This document shows, in pieces, positions 7,507 through 15,739 of a DNA stretch of 64,000 nt (within the stretch, counting starts at the first letter, position 1; every line of letters starts with the position of its first letter). The translations under genes and the position numbers were made by a program. The stretch comes from Thermodesulfobacteriota bacterium (GTDB lineage Bacteria; Desulfobacterota; GWC2-55-46): assembly GCA_030583865.1 (NCBI GenBank), contig CP129479.1:1412744-1476743 (forward strand). Reading direction: 5' to 3'. The notes under the pieces are model-generated. The model did not search any database. It was not told where the DNA came from and was given only the letters and a program-made list of their open reading frames with translations.

Positions 7507-9517
7507 CTAATCCAGCGTGGCCCCTGAGAGCCTCAGCCCGATGTTTACGACCGTCCCGACAAGTATTGCGAACGGGAAAATGAATACGGACATCCAGACG
7601 GCCGTCTTCAACCCACGCTCCTTGACTATCATAAGGAGGTTGGCTATGCAAGGGACGAAAAGGGTCATTGTCACGAGGCTTACGACGACCTGGACCGGGT
7701 CGAGCATCCCGTCCTTCTGCAGGGCGAGCAGGCCTGCAGCCCCGTAATCCCTCCTTAAAAAGCCTATGAGGAATGCCTCGGTCGCCTCGGCAGGCAGGCT
7801 CAGCAGTCCCGCGATGACCGGGGAGGCCGCGACTTGTATGGCATTCAGCGCATTGAGCCTGTCGAGGGCGAAGAGCACGAGCGTCCCGATCACGAAAAGC
7901 GGCACCGCCTCTTTCAAGTACCACTGTACGCGCACGAGCGTCTTAAGCACGATATTCGAGATGTGTGGCATCCTCATCGGCGGTATCTCGAGTATGAAGT
8001 CCGAGGGCTGCCCGGGAAGGACCCTCGCCGCAAGGAGGCCGACGATGAAAAGGACGAGCATCACTATCGCGGCCCAGAGGACCATGGCCGCGAATGAAAC
8101 CGCGCCGAGCATGCCGAGTATCACCCCGAGCTGCGCCGAGTATCACCCCGAGCTGCGCCGAGCACGGCACGCCGAGGGCGAGGAGGAGCGTCACTATGAC
8201 CCGTTCCTTCCGGGACTCGAGTATCCTGGTAGTCATGGTGGCCATGGTGTCGCACCCCAGGCCGAGGACCATCGGCAGGACAGCCTTTCCGTTAAGCCCC
8301 ATTCCCTTGAAGACCCTGTCCACCATTACCGCGAGCCTGGGCAGATACCCCGAGTCCTCGAGGAAGCTGAAGAACACGAAAAAGAAGCTGACGATGGGGA
8401 GCACAATGGCAATGGCGTAGGTAAAAGCCATGGTCACGACACCGAATTCACCGACCAGCAGGTCGTATATGAGGCTCCCGGGCGTGAGGACGCGGCCCAC
8501 CATGCGGCTGGTCCAGGGGTTTACGAACTCGCCGAAGACGACCTGCTCAAGGTAATCGACGCTTATTCCGGCGCCGAGGACGCCCACGAATTCGTACATG
8601 ATGAAGAGCACGGCCAGGAGGATGGGGATGCCCCACACAGGGTGCATGGTGACCGAGCCTATGAAGGCCGACGCCTTTCCCCTTCTCTTCGCCTCTGTTT
8701 TCACAACCTTCGAGACGAGCGAATCGACTTCCTTCAGCCTTGCGCGGTTGATGATATAGCCCACAGGGTCCTTGAACCGCGCCTGGACGGACGCACGTAT
8801 CTCCTCCACCCTCCTCATCTCGTCGGGGCCGAACGCGGCCTTCGAGAGCCAGGGCTTCAGCGTCCCGTCCCCGGAAAGGAGCATTATGGCTATCGACCGC
8901 GCCGATATGCTCGACCTGGGCAGAAGCGGCTCGATAGCCCTTATGCCCTCCTCTATGTGGCGCGGGTATTTAACCGGGGAAGCCGCCGGCTTCTCGCGGT
9001 TATGGAACGCCGCCTCGAGCTTGTCGAGGTTCCACCGCTGGGTGGCAATGGTGGGGATGACCTTCAAGCCGAGAGTGGAGGCAAGCGCGGCCGTGTCTAT
9101 GGTGATGCCCCGCTCCCCGGCCTCGTCGTACATGTTCAGGGCGAGCGTGACGGGAAGGCCCATCTCCATCAGCTGGAGAGTTACGAGTAGGCTCCTCCGG
9201 AGGTTCTTGGAGTCCATGACCTGGAGGGCGGACGACACCTCCCCGGTCATCAGAATGTCCCTTGTCACGAGCTCGTCCTCGGACATGGGTACGAGGCTGT
9301 TCACGCCGGGGCTGTCGATAATGGCGAGCTTTTTTGAGCCGAAGCGCGCAACCCCCCTGGATATCTCCACAGAGGTGCCCGGGTAGTTTGAGACCGTGGC
9401 GTACCTGCCGGTGAGCGCGCCGAAGATGACGCTCTTACCCACATTAGGGTTGCCGACGAGCACAAGCGACCCTCCGGCCTGGGCCTGGGCTATTCCCTTC
9501 TCGCTGCCATGACGCAT
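7507..9517 (-). pseudogene. feoB: Ferrous iron transporter FeoB, frame-shifted by a 22-bp tandem duplication
   Basis: FeoB imports Fe(II) across the inner membrane. The reading frame starts at 9517 and keeps the G-protein domain: GNPNVGKS (G1), YPGTSVEISRG (G2 region), DSPGV (G3) and NMYD (G4). The first membrane core follows, ending at VPCSAQLGVILG. There the frame breaks: a 22-nt unit is present twice (8116-8137 and 8138-8159). Removing one copy gives VPCSAQLGVILGMLGAVSFAA and rejoins the C-terminal membrane half (IPPMRMPHISNIVLKTLVRV..LVGTVVNIGLRLSG) to a stop at 7507, giving a normal protein of about 662 aa. The rest of the sequence is undecayed, so the lesion is recent, reversible, or an assembly error. 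Cluster order is fur, feoB, dtxR-feoA. An in-frame stop just upstream fixes the ATG. Confidence 0.9.
8116..8159. repeat. 22-bp perfect tandem duplication inside feoB
   Basis: Two adjacent identical copies of GAGTATCACCCCGAGCTGCG plus CC, at 8116-8137 and 8138-8159. The unit is not a multiple of three, so it shifts the feoB frame. The flanks continue the periodicity for a few bases (GCC before, GAG after), as expected for slipped-strand duplication. Confidence 0.95.
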
Positions 9518-9525
9518 GGCTTAGA

Positions 9526-9540
9526 TGATAATAATATCCA
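9526..9540. promoter_or_regulatory. Possible Fur box in front of feoB
   Basis: TGATAATAATATCCA lies 9 bp upstream of the feoB start codon. It matches 11 of 14 positions of the TGATAAT-N-ATTATCA Fur consensus, with the left half perfect, and the core GATAATAATATC is nearly palindromic. A Fur site here fits iron repression of feoB, but the right half is weak. Confidence 0.5.
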
Positions 9541-9622
9541 ATTTCACATGCAAGCTAAATCTTGACGGCGGGCATAGCAGGGGGAAATCAGCGTGGCATG
9601 CGGCCCGTATATCAGAGGCCGT

Positions 9623-10054
9623 TCAGGCGCAGTCAGGGCAGTAGCCGTAGAGCTCAAGCTTGTGGTTTACGACGGTGAACCCGAGCTTCTTTGCGGTCTC
9701 GGCCTGCAGCTGCTCTATCTTCTGGTTGTGGAACTCGGCTATCCGGGAGCATTTGATGCAGATGATGTGGTCGTGGTGGCCGTCCTCGGGCAGGTTCTCG
9801 TATCTTGTCTGCCCGTCCCCGAACTGCCTTGATATGGCGAGGCCGCACTCGGTAAGGAGCTTCATGGTCCTGTACACGGTGGCATAGCCGATGTTCGGGG
9901 TCTTCCTTTTTACCTTCTTCAGCAGCTCGTCGAGGGAGATGTGGGTGTTGGTCCTGAAAAAGGTATCGGCGATGAAGTCCCTCTGGGACGTGGACTTGAG
10001 CCCCTTTGCCTCGATGTACGACTTGAGGATATCCATTTTGCTTTCAGGCTGCAT
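9623..10054 (-). CDS. fur: Ferric uptake regulator (Fur family)
   Basis: Fe(II)-sensing (or related metal/peroxide-sensing) repressor, 143 aa, the usual length. The N-terminal winged helix includes KGLKSTSQRDFIADTFFR and the recognition region PNIGYATVYRTMKLLTECGL. The C-terminal dimerisation domain has EDGHHDHIICIKCSRIAEF, with metal-ligand histidines and the first CxxC, and ends in YCPDC, a second CxxC that would bind structural zinc. The ATG at 10054 is chosen because AAGGTG sits 8 nt upstream; longer in-frame starts would run through the tRNA gene. The neighbouring feoB and DtxR-FeoA gene support a true iron Fur over Zur or PerR, though subtype cannot be proven by sequence alone. Confidence 0.9.
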   Translation of the reverse strand: MQPESKMDILKSYIEAKGLKSTSQRDFIADTFFRTNTHISLDELLKKVKRKTPNIGYATVYRTMKLLTECGLAISRQFGDGQTRYENLPEDGHHDHIICIKCSRIAEFHNQKIEQLQAETAKKLGFTVVNHKLELYGYCPDCA

Positions 10055-10098
10055 AACCCACGCACCTTGGGAGGATCGATCGGGAGGTACAAATGAAA

Positions 10099-10174
10099 TG
10101 GAGCGGGAGACGGGTCTCGAACCCGCGACCTCAACCTTGGCAAGGTTGCGCTCTACCAACTGAGCTACTCCCGC
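10099..10174 (-). tRNA. tRNA-Gly (anticodon GCC)
   Basis: On the minus strand the sequence starts GCGGGAGTAGCTCAGTTGG, with a complete cloverleaf: acceptor GCGGGAG pairing with CTCCCGC, D-loop AGCTCAGTTGGTAGAGC, anticodon arm AACCT-TGCCA-AGGTT with GCC at 10139-10141, T-arm GCGGGTTCGAGACCCGT, discriminator T and encoded CCA. It lies 44 bp upstream of fur on the same strand. Confidence 0.97.
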
Positions 10175-10259
10175 GTGAAGAAAACGCCCTGCTTTTAATG
10201 TTTATTTCTATCGGTGGGACCGGAAAGGCATCAAAAATGCCGTACTGGTTCCGATGACA

Positions 10260-10274
10260 TGATTATAATTATCA
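10260..10274 (-). promoter_or_regulatory. Strong Fur-box candidate upstream of tRNA-Gly and fur
   Basis: Read on the minus strand: TGATAATTATAATCA, matching 13 of 14 defined positions of TGATAAT-N-ATTATCA. Extended by one base each side it is a 17-bp palindrome with a single mismatch. It sits in an AT-rich pocket 85 bp upstream of tRNA-Gly and about 205 bp upstream of fur, which suggests autoregulation of a tRNA-fur transcript. It also lies just past the end of cysQ. Confidence 0.68.
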
Positions 10275-10289
10275 TAGTCATTAAAATTG

Positions 10290-11081
10290 TCAAGAGCTTA
10301 TTTGGGCAGGCTGATACGGTTTCACACGGAGGCCAGCGGAAGCTACTATGAACCCGGGGTTCTTGAGGCTCTCCTTGTTGTAAAGCAAGGGACTCCCGTC
10401 CGGCAGCGTAACCGCCGCCCCTGCCTCGGCAGCGACGGCGTGCCCCGCGGCGGTGTCCCATTCCCATGTCTCGCCGAACCTCGGATAGAGGTCTGCCCTG
10501 CCTTCGGCCACGATGCAGAATTTGAGAGAGCTCCCCGCCTCCACCCGGCTCGACACATCATAGCCCCTTAGGAACGCCTCCACATGGGCGTCCGGGTGCG
10601 ACCTGCTTACGACCGCGCGCACCCCGGCTCCCGGGAGCCCGGAGCGGATCCTTTCAGGCGGCCCGCCCGCCTTTTCCCTGAAAGCGCCTCCGCCCTTCTC
10701 GGCATAGTACAGAAGCCCGCAAGCCGGCGCGTATACCACTCCCATGACAGGCGCGCCGTCCTCGATAAGGGCTATGTTGACCGTGAACTCCCCGTTTCTT
10801 CTTATGAACTCCTTTGTGCCGTCGAGCGGGTCCACGAGCCAGAACCTCTCAAATCCGCGCCTTGCCTCGAACGGCACGCCCTCACCCTCCTCCGATATCA
10901 CGGGCACGCCCGGGGCGATCGCCGGAAGGCCGTCGGCTATTACACGGTGAGATGAGCTATCGGCCTCTGTCAGCGGAGACGAATCCTCCTTGTACTTCAC
11001 GGAAAAAGGACGGGAGTAGACGTCCATGACAGAACTCCCGGCCATTCTCGCAAGCCCGACGACCTCAGAGAGCATCCGCAT
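10290..11081 (-). CDS. cysQ: 3'(2'),5'-bisphosphate nucleotidase CysQ
   Basis: Inositol-monophosphatase-fold phosphatase of 263 aa, predicted to hydrolyse 3'-phosphoadenosine 5'-phosphate left by sulfate assimilation. Metal-binding motifs are present in order: DSSPLTEADSSSHRVI near residues 32-47, SEEGEGVPFEAR near 63, DPLDGTKEFIRRNGEFTVNI near 83, and the late EWDTAAGHAVAAEAG. The DPLDGT motif followed by KEFI is typical of CysQ rather than SuhB. The gene abuts the UPF0182 gene exactly, so the two are likely co-transcribed. MRM and MLSEVV are both possible starts; the first is used. Confidence 0.9.
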   Translation of the reverse strand: MRMLSEVVGLARMAGSSVMDVYSRPFSVKYKEDSSPLTEADSSSHRVIADGLPAIAPGVPVISEEGEGVPFEARRGFERFWLVDPLDGTKEFIRRNGEFTVNIALIEDGAPVMGVVYAPACGLLYYAEKGGGAFREKAGGPPERIRSGLPGAGVRAVVSRSHPDAHVEAFLRGYDVSSRVEAGSSLKFCIVAEGRADLYPRFGETWEWDTAAGHAVAAEAGAAVTLPDGSPLLYNKESLKNPGFIVASAGLRVKPYQPAQISS

Positions 11082-13769
11082 CTATCTCGCGATCCTCTTC
11101 AATATCTCTTCTAGTCTTTCAATCTCCTCGCCATACCCGGCCCAGTCGCCCCTCCGCTGCTTGTCGAGCGCCCGCTCGAAGGTGCGCATCGCCTCCCGGG
11201 CCAACTCCGTGGTCCCGGTCTCGTCCGGCTTGGCAGCTGGAGCGGCGGCCCCGGCGGCGCGCGTCCGGGCGGCTTTTCTGCCGCCAAAGAGGCGCTCGAG
11301 CGCAAGCTCCAGGTTCTCCTCCATCACGACCTCGTTCTCGTAGGCGACTATTACCCTCCGGAGCTCCGGAAGCCCGGCCTTGTCGACCGCAGCGAGATAA
11401 AGCGGCTGGACGTAGAGGAGCGAATTCTCAATAGGGATCACGAGGAGGCTCCCCCTTATGACCTGCGAGCCCCTCTGCCCCCAAAGCGTCAGCTGCTGGG
11501 ATATGTACGAATCCTGGTTTATCCTCGCGTCTATCTGCTTGGGCCCGTATATGAGCCTGTCCCTCGGGAAGGTATAGACAACGAGCTTCCCGTAGTTGGG
11601 CACGTCGCACCTGGCCGCGAGCCAGGCCGCGAGGTTGTCCCTCTTTGCGGGGGTGTACGGGAGGAGCAGTATGTATTCCTCCTTGTCCTCCCCGGGGAGC
11701 TTCATTATGGTGTAATAGGGCTCCATCGTCCTTTCGGAGAAGACCGGTATCTCCCAGAGGTTCTCCTTGTTGTAGAAGACCTGCGGGTCGGTCATGTGGT
11801 AAGAGGAATAGATATGCGCCTGCACGCTCAGGAGCCCCTGCGGATACCTTATGTGCCTCTCAAGGTCGTCGGGCATGGCTTCGAGCGGCTCGAATACGCC
11901 CTCGAATATCCCGGAGAAGACCCTGAGGACCGGGTCCGCGGGGTCGCTTACGTAGAACTTCACCGTGCCGTCGTACGCGTCGACCACTGTCTTTACCGAG
12001 TTCCTTATGTAGTTCGTCCTCCCGTCGACTGGCGTCGAATAAGGGAACCTCCTTGAAGTGGTGTACGCGTCGACCATCCACACGAGCCTGCCGGAATCGG
12101 AGATGACGAGGTACGGGTCCTTGTCGAATATGAGGAACGGCGCTATCGTCCGTACCCTTTCGAGCACGTTCCTGTAGTAGAGTATCCTGCTCTCCGGCTT
12201 TATGTCAGAGGAAAGGAGTATCTTCTCGGTCTTGAACCTGAGCGCGAAGAGCGCCCTCTTCAAGAGCGAATCGAGCCTTACGCCGCCCTCTCCCGCGTAG
12301 GACGTGTAGACGTTGCCTTCGGTAGTAGGGTAGCTGAACTCCTGGACCTTTGTATTGACGACAACGTAGTCGCTCGAGAGCTCCCCGTAATAGATCTCCG
12401 GCCTCGTAACGGCGAGATTGCCGTAGCTCACGGGCGGTATGTCCCGGACCATAAGCTCCGGGAGCCCCTCGCGCGTTATCCTGCTTACGGGCCCGAGGGC
12501 CAGGCCGTAGCCGTGCGTGAACGTGAGCTTCTCGTTTATCCAGGACCTGCTCGGGAGGTCAGCGTAGGAGAGCTCCCTCGGCGAGAGCATGACCTGCATA
12601 TAGTCGCCGTTTATCGTGTACCTGTCGTTGTCCACGTCCGCGAACTTGTAGTACGTCCTTATCTGCTGGAGCTGGCTGTAGGTCCGTAGGAGCGGCACGT
12701 GGTCCCACAGCCTGATGTTCTTGATGGTCGCGTCGTTCGCCTCGATATTCCCGGACGTCAGATTGTATCCGACGTCGAACGGTATCACCTCTATGCTGTC
12801 GAGGTCATAGCCCATGCGCGTGAACTTTATATTGTGCTCTAAATACGGGGTCTCGAGCACAAGCTCGTTCGGCTCTACCTTGAACTTCTGGACGAACCCG
12901 GGATAGAGCACGAGCCCGCCGAAATAGACTACGCCGACCACGCCCGCCGAGACCAGGGCCGCCTTCAAGGCGCCCCGGAGCATGGAAACTCCGAACACGA
13001 CCGCCGCTATGGGAGTGACCGCTATGAGTATCCTGTAGAAGAGTAGCCGCGTATTTACGTCGGTATAGCCGGCGCCGAAAACGGCGCCGTCCTTCGTAAG
13101 GAGGAGGTTGAAGGTATCAATGTAGAATCCGAAGGCGGCCAGCAGGAGGAAAAGGCCGCCGAGCACCCCGAAATGCGCCCTCACCTTCCTGTCTATATAA
13201 AAGCCCGCGTTGGAGAGGACGAGGCCGCCCCTCAGGAAGTAGTTCACCCCCACGATAAGGAAGGTCATGACGAGCGTGAACCCGGCAAACCCCTTGAGCG
13301 ACTCTATGAACGGGAGCCTGAAAAGGTAGAAGCCTATGTCCTTGCCGAGTATCGGGTCCGCCAGGTCCATATGGACGGAGTTCATGAAGATAAGGAACTC
13401 ATCCCATCTCAGCGCCCCCCACTGCGCCGCGAAAAAGGCGAAAACGGCCCCGGCGACCAGGGCAGCCGTCCTTACGATGCCCTCGAGTCCCTGCACCTGG
13501 AGCGCGAGGTTGTCGACCAGGTGTAGCTTCATGGGCCTGAAGCTTGCCCGGTTTGCTATTATAGTATTGACCGTCGCAAAGGCGAGGAAGAAAAGCCCGA
13601 AGGCCGCGCCCATGGCTATCTTCGCGGAGAGCGTTTTCGTGAATATCCCGGTGTACCCGGTCTCCTTGAAAAAGAGCCACTCGGTATAGATGTTAAGGAG
13701 CGAGAGCGACAGGATTAAAAGTAATCCGATGAGCCCGATAATTACAAACCTGGTCTTTTTTGCCTGCAT
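11082..13769 (-). CDS. UPF0182 family membrane protein
   Basis: Large protein of 895 aa. The N-terminal ~300 residues hold about seven transmembrane helices, starting at FVIIGLIGLLLILSLSLLNI. The remainder is a big soluble domain, probably extracytoplasmic, with family-typical runs such as NIRLWDHVPLLRTYSQLQQI, ADVDNDRYTING and LTFTHGYGLALGPVSRI. The C-terminus is an Ala-rich linker (GAAAPAAKPDE) followed by a helical segment of about 45 residues (RTFERALDKQRRGDWAGYGE). No enzymatic function is established for the family. The ATG at 13769 follows GGGAAGGACG, and a good sigma-70-type promoter lies upstream. Confidence 0.9.
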   Translation of the reverse strand: MQAKKTRFVIIGLIGLLLILSLSLLNIYTEWLFFKETGYTGIFTKTLSAKIAMGAAFGLFFLAFATVNTIIANRASFRPMKLHLVDNLALQVQGLEGIVRTAALVAGAVFAFFAAQWGALRWDEFLIFMNSVHMDLADPILGKDIGFYLFRLPFIESLKGFAGFTLVMTFLIVGVNYFLRGGLVLSNAGFYIDRKVRAHFGVLGGLFLLLAAFGFYIDTFNLLLTKDGAVFGAGYTDVNTRLLFYRILIAVTPIAAVVFGVSMLRGALKAALVSAGVVGVVYFGGLVLYPGFVQKFKVEPNELVLETPYLEHNIKFTRMGYDLDSIEVIPFDVGYNLTSGNIEANDATIKNIRLWDHVPLLRTYSQLQQIRTYYKFADVDNDRYTINGDYMQVMLSPRELSYADLPSRSWINEKLTFTHGYGLALGPVSRITREGLPELMVRDIPPVSYGNLAVTRPEIYYGELSSDYVVVNTKVQEFSYPTTEGNVYTSYAGEGGVRLDSLLKRALFALRFKTEKILLSSDIKPESRILYYRNVLERVRTIAPFLIFDKDPYLVISDSGRLVWMVDAYTTSRRFPYSTPVDGRTNYIRNSVKTVVDAYDGTVKFYVSDPADPVLRVFSGIFEGVFEPLEAMPDDLERHIRYPQGLLSVQAHIYSSYHMTDPQVFYNKENLWEIPVFSERTMEPYYTIMKLPGEDKEEYILLLPYTPAKRDNLAAWLAARCDVPNYGKLVVYTFPRDRLIYGPKQIDARINQDSYISQQLTLWGQRGSQVIRGSLLVIPIENSLLYVQPLYLAAVDKAGLPELRRVIVAYENEVVMEENLELALERLFGGRKAARTRAAGAAAPAAKPDETGTTELAREAMRTFERALDKQRRGDWAGYGEEIERLEEILKRIAR

Positions 13770-13803
13770 CGTCCTTCCCTTCTATTGTTCTTTTCAGCAG
13801 TCT

Positions 13804-13832
13804 TTTATAGCATTATGAAGTAGCCGATACAA
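13804..13832 (-). promoter_or_regulatory. Sigma-70-like promoter for the UPF0182-cysQ unit
   Basis: On the minus strand, TTGTAT (13832-13827, 4/6 to the -35 consensus) and TATAAA (13809-13804, 5/6 to the -10) are separated by exactly 17 bp. The start codon at 13769 is about 35 bp past the -10, leaving room for GGGAAGGA as ribosome site. Confidence 0.55.
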
Positions 13833-14085
13833 TAGAAACCGGCAAGAAACGGGAAGATGTGAAAGGAATCATGTGAAGGGATACGATATGGCGGGAATGT
13901 CCGGACGGAGACACTACTTTACTAAAGGAAGCTTTGGTAATTGTACTGCAGACATTGCGTAGGTTTTAGCTCCGAAGCAATCTAAAAGTGACTATTACCT
14001 GAATACGAGATTTCTTTCCGCCACGCTTCGCCCTCGGCTCATGCGCTCGCAGTGTAAGGATACATGAATCAGTGAGAGTGCTTCC
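13833..14085. other. Non-coding stretch upstream of the UPF0182 promoter
   Basis: Together with 13770-13832 this is a gap of about 316 bp between two minus-strand genes. No credible gene, tRNA or terminator is seen. A weak inverted repeat TTTTAG / CTAAAA (near 13961-13988) recalls the end motif of repeat family B, but the rest of that element is absent. Confidence 0.4.
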
Positions 14086-14454
14086 CTACCCAATTTCTGC
14101 GGCCTCGAAAGCGTCTTTTATATGCTCGATTTCGAGCCTTTCGTCCCTCTTCTCAATGCAGACCACGTCGAAGCGGACCTCGGGGTCCGCAGCCCCGGCC
14201 TTTTCAAGATAGAGCTGGGCGGCTATGGTCATCTTCCGTTGTTTTTTTTCGTCAACGCTCGCGGCGGCAGGGCCGAAGGCGTCCCCGCCCCTCGTCTTTA
14301 CCTCGATGAAGACGAGGGTCCTTCCGTCCCTGGCGATTATGTCTATCTCGCCGTAGCGGCAGTGGAAGTTCCTCTCGATTATCCTGTAGCCGTTTTTCTC
14401 GAGAAAACGGACGGCCTCTTCCTCGCCCGCGTTGCCGAAAGCCTTTCTCCTCAT
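14086..14454 (-). CDS. YraN family (UPF0102) nuclease-fold protein
   Basis: Small protein of 122 aa with the restriction-endonuclease-like fold of the YraN family. It shows GNAGEEEAVRFLEKNGYRII near residues 6-25, RYGEIDIIARDG (the conserved E-x-D site) near 33-44, and VFIEVKTR near 48-55. Precise cellular role is unknown, although the family sits next to RNase HII in many genomes. Its ATG overlaps the last 4 bases of rnhB (ATGA-type overlap), so it is translationally coupled and is the last gene of the ffh operon. Confidence 0.88.
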   Translation of the reverse strand: MRRKAFGNAGEEEAVRFLEKNGYRIIERNFHCRYGEIDIIARDGRTLVFIEVKTRGGDAFGPAAASVDEKKQRKMTIAAQLYLEKAGAADPEVRFDVVCIEKRDERLEIEHIKDAFEAAEIG

Positions 14455-15074
14455 CCTGCACCCGCAGGCCCGGCAAAGAGGTCTTTGATCACGCCCCGGA
14501 AGGTCTTCCGGTGGATGGGGCTCGGGCCGTGCTCGTCGAGCAAAAGGAGGTGCTCCTTCGTGGGATAGCCCTTGTTTGAGATGAAATTATAAAGGGGGTA
14601 CTGCAGGTGGTAGGCGTCCATTATGGCGTCCCGCGTCGTCTTGGCCACGATAGAGGCGGCTGCGATCGAGACGCTAAGTGAGTCTCCCTTTACTATCGGC
14701 GTCTGCGGTATGTCGGTGTCGACCGGGACCCTGCCGTCTATAAGTAGAAGCTCAGGCCTTACTCCGAGGTCCCCTATGGCGATCTCCATCGCCTTTAGCG
14801 AAGCCTTGAGGATATTTATCCTGTCTATCTCTTCCGGCCATACTATGCCCACTCCCACGGCCCGCGCCGCCCTGTATATGCCGAAAAGGGACTCTGTCCG
14901 GGCCTGGTGCGTCATGGTCTTCGAGTCCTTGATGCCGAGGCCGAGAGGGGGCGGGAACGGGAATATGACGGCGGCGGCGACCACGGGGCCGGCGAGCGGG
15001 CCGCGCCCTGCCTCGTCTACCCCGGCTACGTTCGCAAGGCCCTTTGAACTGGCGTCTCTTTCGTATAAGTCCAT
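14451..15074 (-). CDS. rnhB: Ribonuclease HII
   Basis: Removes ribonucleotides and RNA from RNA-DNA hybrids. With the start at 15074 the protein is 207 aa, normal for the family. The catalytic motif VAGVDEAGRGPLAGPVVAAA is near residue 16, with DSKTMT near 51, ILKASLKAMEIAIGDL mid-protein and ASIVAKTTRDAIMD near the C-terminus. Longer in-frame extensions read through repeat B1 and are rejected. No convincing Shine-Dalgarno sequence precedes MDLYERD, because B1 ends 18 bp upstream. The gene lies after a terminator behind rplS, so its expression may depend on read-through or on a promoter within the repeat. Confidence 0.9.
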   Translation of the reverse strand: MDLYERDASSKGLANVAGVDEAGRGPLAGPVVAAAVIFPFPPPLGLGIKDSKTMTHQARTESLFGIYRAARAVGVGIVWPEEIDRINILKASLKAMEIAIGDLGVRPELLLIDGRVPVDTDIPQTPIVKGDSLSVSIAAASIVAKTTRDAIMDAYHLQYPLYNFISNKGYPTKEHLLLLDEHGPSPIHRKTFRGVIKDLFAGPAGAG

Positions 15075-15092
15075 GAGGAGGCCGAATCGGAT

Positions 15093-15226
15093 TCTAAAAT
15101 TGATCTTTTCCCCGGACTCTGTGTCAGGCCGGGCATAAAAATGCTCACATATTCTTATATATGCTCCGCTTTTTATTCCCGGCTTTCCTTGATTTCGTGA
15201 AAAATCTCTAATTTTTAGAGGTTGCC
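15093..15226 (-). mobile_element. MITE-like repeat family B, copy 1
   Basis: About 134 bp between rnhB and rplS. In minus-strand orientation it begins GGCAACCTCTAAAAATTAGA, contains the family core GGAATAAAAAGCGGAGCATA followed by TATAAGAATATGTGAGCATT, then CCTGACACAGAGTCCGGGG, and ends at TCAATTTTAGA. The last seven bases of the right terminal repeat (GGTTGCC) are replaced. It has the same orientation relative to rnhB as copy 3 has to purN. Confidence 0.82.
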
Positions 15227-15267
15227 TGGAGTAAAAACGTGCCACCCTGTATGCGGGACGCGCTTCA

Positions 15268-15297
15268 ATAAAAAAGCCCGGCCTTTGCGGGCCGGGC
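15268..15297 (-). terminator. Rho-independent terminator after rplS
   Basis: On the minus strand, GCCCGGCC - CGCAAA - GGCCGGGC forms a perfect 8-bp GC stem followed by TTTTTTATT. It lies 18 nt past the rplS stop. Confidence 0.92.
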
Positions 15298-15314
15298 TTT
15301 GTCGGATTTGCCGT

Positions 15315-15656
15315 TTACCTCTTTGTCTTGATCCTGGCGGCCTTGCCCTTGAGCTCGCGGAGGTAGTAGAGCTTCGCCCTCCTTACGACTCCCTTGGAAA
15401 GGACCTTGACCGATTCGAGCGCCGGGGAGTTGACCGGGAAGATCCTCTCGACGCCTACGCCGTAGGATATCTTCCTGAGAGTGAATGTCGCCCTTACGCC
15501 GCTGCCGCGCTTCTTTATTACGATGCCCTCGAAAGGCTGCACCCTCTCCTTGTCGCCTTCCTTGATCCTGACCTTGACGAGAAGGGTGTCGCCCGGGTTG
15601 AATTCCGGCATGTCCGTCCTGATATAGTCCTTCTCGATATCCTGCATGACTCCCAT
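15315..15656 (-). CDS. rplS: 50S ribosomal protein L19
   Basis: Ribosomal protein at the 30S-50S interface, 113 aa. Diagnostic stretches are [20 protein letters not shown] near residues 19-38, [13 protein letters not shown] near 42, [19 protein letters not shown] near 57, and [20 protein letters not shown] near the C-terminus. It follows trmD on the same strand with an 83-bp gap and is followed by a strong terminator, which marks the usual end of the ffh-rplS unit. Confidence 0.97.
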   Translation of the reverse strand: MGVMQDIEKDYIRTDMPEFNPGDTLLVKVRIKEGDKERVQPFEGIVIKKRGSGVRATFTLRKISYGVGVERIFPVNSPALESVKVLSKGVVRRAKLYYLRELKGKAARIKTKR

Positions 15657-15739
15657 GGTATCCTCCGCGATTCCTCGACAGTTTCAAAATTTTTAAACGC
15701 TAATTATGCGCCAGAAAAACGGGAATTGCAACAAAAAAG

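Noticed and set aside
7943..8124. FeoB C-terminal fragment as an independent gene starting with ATA-rich MILGML
   Set aside because: It is the second half of feoB after the 22-bp duplication; no ribosome site or independent family supports a separate gene.
7766..9190. A 474-codon open frame antisense to feoB
   Set aside because: Its predicted protein is low-complexity, His/Glu/Arg-rich and matches no family; it is a reverse-strand shadow of GC-rich feoB. The same applies to long antisense frames over ugd (38873-39871), carB (32417-33244) and rel (49939-51036).
10231..10467. Open frame overlapping the Fur-box region and cysQ end
   Set aside because: Arg/Gly-rich antisense-like translation with no family; it is a shadow of cysQ in another frame.
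13960..13990. Another family-B remnant (TTTTAG / CTAAAA)
   Set aside because: Only six paired bases and no core sequence; could be chance.
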